From: an uncultured bacterium
GTDB lineage: Bacteria > Zixibacteria > MSB-5A5 > CAIYYT01
DNA: 53,459 nt
Direction: 5' to 3'
NCBI GenBank assembly: GCA_903930455.1
Contig: CAIYYT010000103.1
Coordinates: 1-53,459, forward strand
Below are positions 43,885-52,506 of this stretch, in pieces. The stretch's first letter is position 1, and the number at the start of each line of letters is the position of its first letter. The notes beneath the pieces are model-generated. The model searched no databases. It was given only the letters and a program-made list of their open reading frames with translations, and was not told the DNA's origin. The translations under genes were made by a program, and so were the position numbers.

Positions 43885-45417
43885 TTATCCTTGCTCTAGT
43901 TTCTTTATCTCTTGTTCAATCGTTTTTCTTACAACTGAGGCGGGGTATTGTTTCACGAATTCTTTGTACGTCTCAAGCGCCCGCACCTTATCTTTCTTGG
44001 AGAACTGGTAAATCATTCCAACCCTTAGGAGTGCGTCGGCCGCTTGCGCCGATTTCGGAAACTGCTCCCGCAACTCGACATACTGCCCGATCGCCTGGTC
44101 ATACATTTTGTTATGCGAATAGAATGACGCCAAATAGGAAAAGGCCATCAAGGCCACGCGCTTGTCCCCGCTGTTCTTGGCCAAGTCCTTCAGTTTTTCC
44201 TCCGTCTTGCTCACCCACTGTTCCGCCAAAATTGGCTGCCCGATTTTCTTGAAAAAATCGGGAAGGTACATCATGGATTCAAGGGACTGCTGCGTATTGG
44301 GATAGCCATTGATTAGGTTGAGATACTCTTGTTTGGCGCGATCATACTCCCCCTGATCTTCGAAGCTCTGTGCCAGCATCTGCTGTGCTCCGATTTGCAG
44401 GAGTGTTGATCGTGGGAAGGCACCGGTCAGCTTGTGCAGGTACTCTCGTCCAGAATCGTAGCGCTTGTTCTTAAACTCGATCGTAGCCAGCTTCATCAGC
44501 GAGGATGCAATCACACTCGAATCGCCGGTTTTGCCGACTAGATCCTGATACATCTGCACGGCCTCATTTTTGCGGTCGAGCCGAGTAAAATACAGGTCGG
44601 CAATCATTCCTTTGGCGGCATCAACGATGTTGCCGGTGGAATCCTTGACTGTTTCCAAGAGACTGACCGATTTCTGGAAGTCCCCCTTGAAGTTGTAGGC
44701 TTCCGCCAGCAGCCGGGTTGCTGCCATTGTCAGTGGATTGTGTGGATAGCTGCCTACAATTTTCTGGTAATAGCTGATTGCCCAGTCGGCCTTCTGCAAA
44801 GCTGTTGCTGTGTCCCCGATAGACTGGTAGTGTTCGACGATGGTTTTTGGAAGCGTCATCACATCCATCGCCGGAAAGATCTTGTCAACCACCGGTGGGT
44901 AGAATAGATCAAGCAGCTTGGCATAAGCCGCCTCGGCATCAATCCAGTTGCCCTGTTGTTCAGCAGTATGGCCCAGCAGTAGCAGCGCCTCGCTCTGATG
45001 CTGTGGCGAGAAGTATTTGGTTTCGATGATCTGATTAAGTATCGCCACAGCCGAGTCCGGCTGGCCGCCGGTCACCATCAGATTTGCAGCCACGACCAAG
45101 GCCTTACCGGCCAGGAATGCCGCTTCCTGTTCTGTGGTCGACAATGATGCTTTGCTTTCCAGATTGGGGAAGAGGGTTTCAAACAACGAATAGACCTTCC
45201 GGTAGCCGCTCACCAGATTCAGGTAATCCTGTGTCGAGCGTAACTCCGGCTTGACACCATAATTGGTCACTGCCTTCTCGGCGTCGAGAAACGCCTTCTC
45301 CACTTGATAGCGTTTTGCCTCCGGTTGGTAGCCCGAACACGAGACAAGCAGAATCGCACACGCAAGCAGCAGTGTTAGGAACAAGGTGGTTGTCTTCATA
45401 ACTCCCTTTAGCGCCAT
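43885..45417 (-). CDS. Tetratricopeptide-repeat lipoprotein
   Basis: A ~510-residue protein with a lipobox (LLACAILLVSC) and then TPR-type helical repeats across the whole mature chain (ALLLGHTAEQQGNWIDAEAAYAKLL, SVSLLETVKDS, YDRAKQEYLNLI, YDQAIGQYVELREQFPKSAQA). It resembles the BamD/YbgF-type periplasmic scaffolds. The ATG used overlaps the stop of a 47-codon upstream gene as TAATG. Another ATG 18 bp downstream (45399) with AGGGAG very close is possible and gives the same lipoprotein. Likely outer-membrane lipoprotein for envelope assembly or secretion; partner unknown. Confidence 0.8.
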   Translation of the reverse strand: MALKGVMKTTTLFLTLLLACAILLVSCSGYQPEAKRYQVEKAFLDAEKAVTNYGVKPELRSTQDYLNLVSGYRKVYSLFETLFPNLESKASLSTTEQEAAFLAGKALVVAANLMVTGGQPDSAVAILNQIIETKYFSPQHQSEALLLLGHTAEQQGNWIDAEAAYAKLLDLFYPPVVDKIFPAMDVMTLPKTIVEHYQSIGDTATALQKADWAISYYQKIVGSYPHNPLTMAATRLLAEAYNFKGDFQKSVSLLETVKDSTGNIVDAAKGMIADLYFTRLDRKNEAVQMYQDLVGKTGDSSVIASSLMKLATIEFKNKRYDSGREYLHKLTGAFPRSTLLQIGAQQMLAQSFEDQGEYDRAKQEYLNLINGYPNTQQSLESMMYLPDFFKKIGQPILAEQWVSKTEEKLKDLAKNSGDKRVALMAFSYLASFYSHNKMYDQAIGQYVELREQFPKSAQAADALLRVGMIYQFSKKDKVRALETYKEFVKQYPASVVRKTIEQEIKKLEQG

Positions 45418-45560
45418 TAGTTTAGTTTATCGACCTTCCGGTACAAATCTTCAGGCCGTGAATAGCCGCATTGAGAACACCAATGGAGAATCTGTCCGAG
45501 CAGGTTGGCCTGTGTTTCATTACGGTAAGTTGTCCCGAGCTTTCGCCTCTGCGGACTCAT
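45417..45560 (-). CDS. Putative 47-residue protein coupled to the TPR lipoprotein
   Basis: A short gene whose TAA overlaps the lipoprotein start in TAATG. It has CSQCG, a CxxC knuckle, in the middle of a basic/acidic chain ending YRKVDKLN. A near-consensus promoter (TTGACA, 17 bp, TACCAT) ends about 20 bp before the ATG, and AGGA lies 8 nt upstream. Its frame continues upstream antisense to mutS2, where it is not believable, so only the last 47 codons are called. It could be a leader peptide or a small metal-binding protein. I do not recognise it. Confidence 0.5.
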   Translation of the reverse strand: MSPQRRKLGTTYRNETQANLLGQILHWCSQCGYSRPEDLYRKVDKLN

Positions 45561-45578
45561 TCCCTGAATCCTACAAAA

Positions 45579-45607
45579 ATGGTAACGTCCGCCCAAACCA
45601 TTGTCAA
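45579..45607 (-). promoter_or_regulatory. Sigma-70 promoter on the minus strand
   Basis: TTGACA (45607-45602), 17-bp spacer, TACCAT (45584-45579). It would transcribe the 47-codon gene and the TPR lipoprotein, back to back with mutS2. Confidence 0.65.
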
Positions 45608-45680
45608 GCTCAATTGCTCTTTGAACGCAACCCCGGACATTTCGTTTGCGACCTCGGACGGAATCGCTATTATATTCGGG

Positions 45681-48050
45681 ATGCATCAATTCGCCCGCCA
45701 TACCCTCGATTCGCTCGAGTTCACCCGCATCAAGGAGGAAGTCGCCAAACTTTGCTTCTGCGATGGTGGCAAAAGACATGTCGAGCGGATGCTCCCTTCC
45801 AGCGACCCGCTCATGATCGAAACCGCATTGCAGGAGACGCTGGAGATGCGGGAGATCATTGAGTTCGAAGAAGCGATTCCGCTTGAGCAGGTCGAGAAGG
45901 TCGAAGCGCTGGTCGGCAAGATCAAAGTGGTAGGATCGATCCTCGATCCCGAACAGCTCAAACGAGTGGCGGATTTTCAGAAAATAGTCGTGGCGCTCCA
46001 TCAGTACCGCCGGAACAAGGAAACGAAGTACCCGCGCGTCGTCAACTATCTCGGGCAGTTGGAACCGTTGCACGATCTGATCCTGCGCATAGATCAGGCA
46101 ATCGACCGTACCGGCGAGATCAAAGATTCCGCCTCGCCTCGGTTGCGAAAGATTCGCAATGACAAAGTGCATGCGCGTGGCGTCATACTTGATCGGTTGC
46201 AACGCATCATCGGTGGCAAAGCCCATCGCGCCGATCGGCTGGATGACGTCATCACGATGCGCGACGGTCGGTATGTCATTCCCATTCCCGACAGCGAATA
46301 CAATCCGAGAGAATCGGTCGTGCATGATCGCTCCAAATCGGGCGCAACCTTGTACGTCGAACCGACAGAAGCGATAGAGCTGAACAACAAGCTAAAGCAA
46401 CTCCACATGGAGGAAGTGCAGGAGATCGAACGGATACTGCTTGAACTTAGTGACCTTGCCAGAACCCATTCAGCAGAGATCGAGCGCAACTGGGAACTCT
46501 ACGGACGACTTGATTTTTTGCACGCCAAGGGGGCGTTTGCCGTGCGCACCGACGGTGTCATGCCCATACTCAGGCGGGAACCGGTTGTGAGTCTGCAGGC
46601 AGCGTACCACCCTTTGCTGTTGCTGTCAGCAAAACGGAAGCAGGATGTTGTTCCGCTGTCGCTTGAACTGGGGATTGACCGCAACATCATCATCGTAACC
46701 GGTCCCAACACCGGCGGCAAGACAGTGGCGCTGAAGACGGTTGGCCTGCTGGTACTGATGGCTCAGGCAGGAATGCTGATCAGCGCCGACGCCAAATCAG
46801 AGTTGGGAGTGTTTGAACAGGTCTTCGCCGACATCGGTGATGAGCAGTCTATCGAGCTGTCGCTTTCCACATTTTCATCGCATATCTCGCGGATTACTTC
46901 GGCTATCGCCGCGTGTGATGAACGCAGCCTGGTGCTCTTTGACGAAATCGGCGTCGGCACTGATCCCAAAGAAGGCGCCGCGCTGGCGGAAGCGGTCATT
47001 GAGTACGTGTCACGGACGAACGCCAGGTGCATTGTTACCACGCACTATTCCGCTCTGAAAGCGATCGCCGAGACTAACAAGAAGGTCGAAAACGCCTCGA
47101 TGGAGTTCAACCGCCAAACACTCCAGCCAACCTACCGATTGAGAACCGGTCTGCCGGGATCAAGCTATGCGCTCGAGATGGCGGCGCGGCTCGGAATGCC
47201 CAAGGAAGTGCTGACGCGCGCCGGAGAGTTAGTCGGTACGCAGGAACGGTCGCTGTCCGACTTGATCGCGCGCTTGGAAAGCGAACTGATGTCTACCGAG
47301 TCCGAACGACAGGAGCTCAAAGAGAAACTCGCGCACGCAACTGAACTGGAACGGCAGCACAAAGAGCATGCTGATAAAGTGTTGGCGCGCGAAAAGCAGC
47401 TCCTGAAAGAGGGATCGGCAGAAGCCACGAAACTGGTCGAAGAAACCCGTCAGAAGCTTGAAGCTCTGGTTCTCGAACTGCAAAGTGACAAGACATCGAA
47501 GGAAACAATCAAGCAGAGCCGCAAGTCGCTTGACAAACTGCGTAAGGAATTATCGGTACGCACGGCAGCGCTCACACCGCCACCCGAACCGGGGGAGATA
47601 CCGGAAGTCGGTGACAAAGTCTGGATTGATCGCATGCAAACCGACGGCGAATACATGGAAAGATTCGCGGACGGCAAGCGCGCCCGCGTGCGTATAGGTA
47701 AAGTTCTCTACACCATGAACATTGCCGATCTGCGCAAAGCAACCGGCGAAAAGAAGAAATCGTTCCTGCCCGAAGGAGTTAGTTACCAGCCTTACAAAGA
47801 CGATACCCCAGTCGAAATCTCGCTGCGGGGAATGACGATTGAAGAAGCACGCGACGCGCTTGACAAGTACTTCGATGAGGTTTCGCTCTCGAACGTCCCC
47901 AGTATCCGCATTGTCCACGGTAAAGGGACCGGCGCGTTACGGCGGATGGTACGCGAATATCTCTCCAAGAACAAGATGGTCGCATCCTTCCAACTCGGCG
48001 AATGGAACGAAGGAAGTTGGGGAGTGACGATTGTGAAGTTGAAGCAGTAG
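45681..48050 (+). CDS. mutS2: MutS2 family endonuclease/ATPase
   Basis: 789 residues. The N-terminal helical region (TLDSLEFTRIKEEV) is followed by the MutS-type ATPase: Walker A GPNTGGKTVALKT at 341, then DEQSIELSLSTFSSH and LFDEIGVGTDPKEGAAL (Walker B). A long coiled coil (about 520-640) leads to a C-terminal Smr domain with VEISLRGMTIEEA and HGKGTGALR. MutS2 suppresses homologous recombination and can rescue collided ribosomes in some bacteria. Here TATTAT (45668-45673) sits only a few bases before the ATG, so the message may be almost leaderless. The first in-frame ATGs upstream lie in a region antisense to the coupled small gene and lack MutS2 character. Confidence 0.92.
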   Translation: MHQFARHTLDSLEFTRIKEEVAKLCFCDGGKRHVERMLPSSDPLMIETALQETLEMREIIEFEEAIPLEQVEKVEALVGKIKVVGSILDPEQLKRVADFQKIVVALHQYRRNKETKYPRVVNYLGQLEPLHDLILRIDQAIDRTGEIKDSASPRLRKIRNDKVHARGVILDRLQRIIGGKAHRADRLDDVITMRDGRYVIPIPDSEYNPRESVVHDRSKSGATLYVEPTEAIELNNKLKQLHMEEVQEIERILLELSDLARTHSAEIERNWELYGRLDFLHAKGAFAVRTDGVMPILRREPVVSLQAAYHPLLLLSAKRKQDVVPLSLELGIDRNIIIVTGPNTGGKTVALKTVGLLVLMAQAGMLISADAKSELGVFEQVFADIGDEQSIELSLSTFSSHISRITSAIAACDERSLVLFDEIGVGTDPKEGAALAEAVIEYVSRTNARCIVTTHYSALKAIAETNKKVENASMEFNRQTLQPTYRLRTGLPGSSYALEMAARLGMPKEVLTRAGELVGTQERSLSDLIARLESELMSTESERQELKEKLAHATELERQHKEHADKVLAREKQLLKEGSAEATKLVEETRQKLEALVLELQSDKTSKETIKQSRKSLDKLRKELSVRTAALTPPPEPGEIPEVGDKVWIDRMQTDGEYMERFADGKRARVRIGKVLYTMNIADLRKATGEKKKSFLPEGVSYQPYKDDTPVEISLRGMTIEEARDALDKYFDEVSLSNVPSIRIVHGKGTGALRRMVREYLSKNKMVASFQLGEWNEGSWGVTIVKLKQ

Positions 48051-48096
48051 GGCGGTTCTTCGAAACGTCAAACCCCGAATAGATCGGAGGAAATGT

Positions 48097-48972
48097 ATGA
48101 ACGTGATCAAGTCAAAAAAGATTCGACGAGACACCAAAAGGGTATTCTTAAAGATGGGTACTTGCTCCCGTACATTCTTCTATATCATAAACCGCGAATT
48201 TGGTTTTCCACTAGAAAATGAGGAGCATGCAGCGGATCCATTAGCGGGCGGAATATTGCAGCAGGGATATCAATGTGGAATGCTCTGGGGGGCTTCATTG
48301 GCTGTGGGAGCGGAGTCTTTTCGCAGGTGCGGTGACCGGGGTCGGGGCACCACTATGACCATAAAGGCAACTCAGCACATTATAAGATCATTCATAAACA
48401 GGACAAAGAGCGCCGACTGCTCGGAAGTAACCAGTTGCGATTGGTCAAGCAAATTCAGTATCGCGAAATACTTTGTCACCGGAAAATTCCTATCCTGTTT
48501 TTGGCTTGCAGAAAAATGGGCGCCGGAAGCGATCCAGTCAGCAACCGAAGGGTTATCCCTCGATCAAACAGGTCTATCTGAACAACCGATGAGTTGTGCT
48601 TCAGAAGTGGTTAGAAGAATGGGGGGCAGTGATGAAGAAATGGTGATGGTTTCCGGATTTGCCGGAGGCCTTGGTTTGAGTGGCAACGCATGTGGGGCGT
48701 TGGGTGCTGCAATGTGGATGAACACTCTCGGCAGGATCAGAGCAAAGAGCTATAAATCCTCACTTTCCGACCCAGATTCCGGGAAAATACTTAAGGCATT
48801 CCATGAGGCAACCGGTTATGAAATGGAATGTTCCAAAATATGCGGACAGCGTTTTAAGACAATAGATGAGCATACGGAATTCATAAAGAACGGTGGCTGT
48901 AATAAGCTGATTCAAGTACTCGCGGATACGAGTTCTCTATGCGAATGCCGACAGGGCGAACGTTCTGCTTGA
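48097..48972 (+). CDS. C_GCAxxG_C_C-type cysteine protein with internal duplication
   Basis: A 291-residue protein with 13 cysteines. It matches the C_GCAxxG_C_C family twice. First half: Cys23, 60, 108, 114, 134 with GYQCGMLWGASLAVG. Second half: Cys167, 199, 245, 249, 268 with GNACGALGAAMW. The two cysteine ladders have parallel spacing, so the gene is a fusion or internal duplication of a single ~150-residue unit. The family is thought to bind a metal or act in redox, but function is not established. No signal peptide; cytoplasmic. GGAGG lies 7 nt before the ATG. A repeat follows it. Confidence 0.75.
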   Translation: MNVIKSKKIRRDTKRVFLKMGTCSRTFFYIINREFGFPLENEEHAADPLAGGILQQGYQCGMLWGASLAVGAESFRRCGDRGRGTTMTIKATQHIIRSFINRTKSADCSEVTSCDWSSKFSIAKYFVTGKFLSCFWLAEKWAPEAIQSATEGLSLDQTGLSEQPMSCASEVVRRMGGSDEEMVMVSGFAGGLGLSGNACGALGAAMWMNTLGRIRAKSYKSSLSDPDSGKILKAFHEATGYEMECSKICGQRFKTIDEHTEFIKNGGCNKLIQVLADTSSLCECRQGERSA

Positions 48973-48996
48973 GATAGACTTCACATAAGAAATCAG

Positions 48997-49080
48997 AACC
49001 CACCCGTTGGGTGAGATACTAGCATGGCGGGTTCCGCGTTGCACTGGAAACCCGACCCACGGGACTCCGGGTTGGGAACT
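48997..49080. repeat. Dispersed palindromic repeat AACCCACCCG, further copy
   Basis: AACCCACCCGTTGGGTG (48997-49013) followed by GGGTTCC...GGAAACCC and a second inverted CCCGACCCACGGG...CCGGGTTGGG structure. Same core as in the repeats at 30511, 31723 and 50365. Confidence 0.75.
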
Positions 49081-49125
49081 TCGGCCGAGTTGGCGGGTAA
49101 GATGGGATAGATAGGGAGACAGTCT

Positions 49126-49713
49126 ATGCACCGCGTTTCGGCCATCATAACGATACTGCTATTCCTGCAAGCCACCGTAAATAGCTTCGGCTGGTACTGC
49201 GTTCCGATGTCGGCAGAATGCTGCCCAGTTGTCGCCGCAAACTGCGATGCTGGTGCGGCAGAATCCAGTGCGATATGCTCGTTTACCTGCCCTCTCGAGC
49301 GCATCGCAGAAGCTAGCGAAGCGAAAGCACCGTGCGCCTCTTCCTGTGGAAACGGCTGCGGTGCTTCTGAAGAAGCCAAATCCGCCTCGCGGGAGGAGAT
49401 GTCAAAAAGCGCGCCATGCCAAGCGGCAAGATCTGAAAAGTTTCCCACGTTGTTTCGAGCTTGTGCGATGCCGGACAACACGGAGTGTGTTGAGAGAGTA
49501 TGCGTGCCACCGAGCTGCAAACCTGTGCGATGCATAATACTGCATCCGCTGCTTGCGGACTCGCCACCTAAAGCACCTTCTCCCGTCATATCAAAAGCAA
49601 TTGAATCGCCCAACCAGCCGCTACTGGCGTTGTCCATGCCGCGGGCCGGGCCGACACTGACGCAAGTCTGGGGTATTAATCCGATCATTCAGACGACCGT
49701 TCTGCGCATTTAA
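49126..49713 (+). CDS. Exported cysteine-rich protein, unknown function
   Basis: A 195-residue protein with a signal peptide (residues 1-22, IITILLFLQATVNSFG) and about 15 cysteines in the mature N-terminal 110 residues (ECCPVV, CSFTCP, CASSCGNGCG, CVPPSCKPVRC). The C-terminal third is proline-rich, ending VLRI. The cysteine pattern resembles small secreted proteins encoded next to metal-efflux systems, but no such system is in view. GGGAGA precedes the ATG. Followed 78 bp later by another cysteine-rich exported protein. I do not recognise a family. Confidence 0.65.
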   Translation: MHRVSAIITILLFLQATVNSFGWYCVPMSAECCPVVAANCDAGAAESSAICSFTCPLERIAEASEAKAPCASSCGNGCGASEEAKSASREEMSKSAPCQAARSEKFPTLFRACAMPDNTECVERVCVPPSCKPVRCIILHPLLADSPPKAPSPVISKAIESPNQPLLALSMPRAGPTLTQVWGINPIIQTTVLRI

Positions 49714-49791
49714 GTCCGGGCAACGGCCATGAACGCGCGTGGCCACTACCGGAAGACATTAAATCGTAGAACCTAATTTACGGAGTGTATT

Positions 49792-50193
49792 ATGAAGAGA
49801 TTTTCTTCTTCAATAGCACTGTCACTAGCCCTGGTGTTGTTACTGGGTGTTGGCAGTGCCCTGATGGCCTGCGGAAACGCCTGTCCCGCGGGCAAATGTG
49901 CTGGCGCCGCGTCTTGTCCCGCAACGACATCAACCTCAACGGTTGTCACGCAGGCGGGAAGCACCGCGTCGAATCCGGCCGCTTGTTGCCCGGGACAAGC
50001 GAGCAGCTGCCCAAGCACGAATTGTCCTGACAAGAGCAAGTGCGGTGGAGACAAGTGCAAGGCCAGTTTGAATATCGGCAGCAAGACCTCATTGTCGACA
50101 GCGACGACGAAGTCCGGCGCGGGGGATGTTAAGGTCACAAAAGCCGTGGAGGTAAAGCCTCTAACGGCTGCTCCGGTTAAGGGCAATGGCTAA
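49792..50193 (+). CDS. Cysteine-rich putative lipoprotein, unknown function
   Basis: A 133-residue exported protein with a hydrophobic signal (ALSLALVLLLGVGSALMAC) where Cys27 can serve as lipobox cysteine. Ten cysteines in CxxxC and CC patterns (CGNACPAGKC, ACCPG, CPSTNCPDKSKC) are followed by a low-complexity Ser/Thr/Lys-rich tail. A strong terminator follows. Possible roles: metal sequestration or redox buffering at the outer membrane. I do not recognise a family. Confidence 0.65.
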   Translation: MKRFSSSIALSLALVLLLGVGSALMACGNACPAGKCAGAASCPATTSTSTVVTQAGSTASNPAACCPGQASSCPSTNCPDKSKCGGDKCKASLNIGSKTSLSTATTKSGAGDVKVTKAVEVKPLTAAPVKGNG

Positions 50194-50219
50194 TTAACCT
50201 GAGATCTCTGATATGAGAG

Positions 50220-50249
50220 AGGCTGCCCCACGCGGGGGCAGCCTTTTTT
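50220..50249 (+). terminator. Rho-independent terminator
   Basis: AGGCTGCCCC with its complement, a 5-nt loop and then TTTTT; 27 bp after the cysteine-rich lipoprotein stop. Confidence 0.95.
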
Positions 50250-50364
50250 CTGAGAATACACCGAAGTCTCAAGCTGCTGGGATTCTTAACAGTGTCTCAC
50301 AGCACCATCATGTGAATGCCGACGGGGCGACCGCTCTACTACAGATAGTCCTGGCAGAAACCTA

Positions 50365-50413
50365 AACCCACCCGCTGGGTGGGTTACAAAGTCGGGAGCA
50401 CGGGGCTCCCGAC
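50365..50413. repeat. Two adjacent palindromes of the AACCCACCC repeat family
   Basis: AACCCACCC-gct-GGGTGGGTT (50365-50385, 9-bp stem) and GTCGGGAGC-acggg-GCTCCCGAC (50391-50413, 9-bp stem). They lie just past the dnaG stop and could serve as its terminator. Confidence 0.7.
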
Positions 50414-50426
50414 CAACTTGACTATC

Positions 50427-52163
50427 TCACTTCTGGTGCAGTGGTTTTTCTTGGTCCAGCATCTTGATTTGTGCGGCGTAATAATTCTCCATCTTCGTGT
50501 CGCCGCTCTCCAGCGCTTCTGAACGGAGTCGCTTATACTGATCCCTGCGGCGATCACGCGCGCGTTTGTCTAAAGCATTGACCAAGTCCGTGTACATCGC
50601 CTGCAGGTCGGCGTCGCCAAAGTCGCGCGTCGCCAAAGCCGCGATCCGTTCACGGCTGGCGGGGTTTTCAACCTTGTCGATTAACGATGATGCCGAGACC
50701 GCAACCTGTTCTTCGCGCAGCAGAGTCATCAAGCCGTAGATATCCGCGAGTTGATTATCCTCGAAGTCGGTCGGCGCGATGCGGTCACTTGCGGATTCAA
50801 GCAACTCCGGGCGAGCCAGCAGCACCGCGACGAATTCTTCTTCCAGATGCGAAACCTTGGTTGGTTTCTGTTGCTGCGGCATTTTTGCGGCAGCGGGTTG
50901 ATGACCTTGTTTGAGCAGCTTCAGATCAATATCACAACCGCGCGAAACCTCCTGCAGAAATAGCTCGCGTCGTACCGGATCATCGATCTTGAATGACAGC
51001 GCGGTCAGACGCTTGATCGTCTTATCCTTGACGCCGAGCGACAGCTTCTCCCAGCGGTCAGGTAACAGTGAGAGGGAGAAGTCAACGTACGATCTTGCCT
51101 TGGTGATCTGGTCGGTAATGGCTTGGTGACCGCCTTTGCGAACGAGGGAATCGGGGTCATCCCCTTTGGGGAGCGAAACAACCTTGACTTCAAGACCGGC
51201 CTCAAACAGAAAATCGATTGATCGCAGCGCCGCCGCCTGACCGGCTGAATCAGAATCAAACATCAGGATGACACTCGGTGTGCAGCGCGCCAGGAGTTGC
51301 GCCTGCTCGGGAGTAAACGCTGTGCCGGAACTGGCGACGACATTTTGCACGCCTGCTTGATAAAGAGACAGGTAGTCGAAATATCCTTCAACGACGATCG
51401 CTTCTTCCTTGCGCCGGATTTCACCGCGTGAATGCGATAGGCCATAGAGCACACTGGCTTTGTGATAAAGAGGAGTGTCGGGGGAGTTGATGTATTTGGC
51501 CTGGTCGTCCGCCTTGAAGGTGCGGGCGCCGAATGCGATCGGTTTGAGAGCGATATTGAAGACTGCAAAGGTCAGTCGGTCGCGGAATCTATCGTAGTAA
51601 CCGCCCTTATCGCTCTTGATAATCAGACCAGCTTTCTCCAAGTCCTCTTCCGACAGGGATTTCTTTTTGGCGTGATTGAGGAAAGCATCCCAGCTGTCGA
51701 AAGCGTAGCCGAGCTTGAACTTTTCGATAATTTCATCCGTCAGCTTGCGAGTCTTGAGATACTCAAGGGTCTTTCGCGAGTCCCGCAGGTTTTCGGCGAA
51801 AAAAGTGGCAGCGACTTCGTGGGCATAATAGAGCTGATCCATTTCCTTGGAGTCGCGGTGATAAGAGCGCTCCGGCAGCGTGATATTGGCTTTCGCGGCC
51901 AAGAGCTTAAGCGCGTCAGGGAACGCCACTTTCTCGAATTCCATAATGAACGAGAAGACGTTACCCCCCTTGTGGCAGCCGAAACAGTGGTAGATTTGCT
52001 TGTCAGGGGAGACGGAAAACGACGGGGTCTTCTCGTTATGAAATGGGCATTTGCCCCAGTAGTTGCGCCCTTTGCGCTTGAGAGGGAGGTAAGTCGCAAC
52101 CACTTCGACAATGTCAGATGCTTCTCGCACCTGTTCGATGATGTCATCACCATAGAATGCCAT
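50427..52163 (-). CDS. dnaG: DNA primase
   Basis: A 578-residue bacterial primase that makes RNA primers at the fork with the replicative helicase. The N-terminal zinc ribbon has Cys39, His42, Cys60 and Cys63 (CPFHNEKTPSFSVSPDK then YHCFGCHKGG). The catalytic core has EEDLEKAG, YDRFRDRLTFAV and FGART, and the TOPRIM motif VVEGYFDYLSLYQAG with DSDSAGQAAA. The C-terminal ~140 residues are the helicase-binding domain. Start chosen at MAFYGDDII, the standard DnaG N-terminus; an upstream extension of 68 codons has none of the family's features. Divergent from asnA. Confidence 0.95.
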   Translation of the reverse strand: MAFYGDDIIEQVREASDIVEVVATYLPLKRKGRNYWGKCPFHNEKTPSFSVSPDKQIYHCFGCHKGGNVFSFIMEFEKVAFPDALKLLAAKANITLPERSYHRDSKEMDQLYYAHEVAATFFAENLRDSRKTLEYLKTRKLTDEIIEKFKLGYAFDSWDAFLNHAKKKSLSEEDLEKAGLIIKSDKGGYYDRFRDRLTFAVFNIALKPIAFGARTFKADDQAKYINSPDTPLYHKASVLYGLSHSRGEIRRKEEAIVVEGYFDYLSLYQAGVQNVVASSGTAFTPEQAQLLARCTPSVILMFDSDSAGQAAALRSIDFLFEAGLEVKVVSLPKGDDPDSLVRKGGHQAITDQITKARSYVDFSLSLLPDRWEKLSLGVKDKTIKRLTALSFKIDDPVRRELFLQEVSRGCDIDLKLLKQGHQPAAAKMPQQQKPTKVSHLEEEFVAVLLARPELLESASDRIAPTDFEDNQLADIYGLMTLLREEQVAVSASSLIDKVENPASRERIAALATRDFGDADLQAMYTDLVNALDKRARDRRRDQYKRLRSEALESGDTKMENYYAAQIKMLDQEKPLHQK

Positions 52164-52506
52164 GGAAAACAATAAACGGTCAGTCGAGCGGTGAAGCAAG
52201 GCCGATGTTGGCCTACATGAGTCCGCGCTTACGGGACAGCGCTCCATACTTCTCAGAAACGGGGAACTACCTTGCCTTGAATCTGAGGTAATTTTCTCCT
52301 TGAGTCGCGGAGAGCCGCACCATATATTGACAGATTCTCTGCCGGTCGGAACGACTCTGGAAAACACAGATTCGCCGAGTGCGCGGAGACCGAAGAGGCA
52401 TTGACTGTTTCTTCGGCGAAGAAGAGATTGGCCACCGTGCAGGTCTCTTCGCAGAAGCTGAAAGAATGTAGGTTTAAGAGAAACAAAACTAATGGGAGAA
52501 ACTTAG
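52164..52506. other. Divergent spacer between dnaG and asnA
   Basis: No gene recognised. A TTGACA at 52327-52332 and a TTGACT near 52406 lack good -10 partners at 17 bp. Inverted segments around 52430-52455 (AGAGATTGG...GTCTCTTC) may form a hairpin in the asnA leader. Confidence 0.4.

Noticed and set aside
45561-46325. Minus-strand extension of the 47-codon gene into mutS2
   Set aside because: This part is antisense to conserved MutS2 sequence; only the last 47 codons have start signals and a promoter.
51462-52175. Plus-strand 237-codon open frame opposite dnaG
   Set aside because: Antisense shadow of the conserved primase; no ribosome site.
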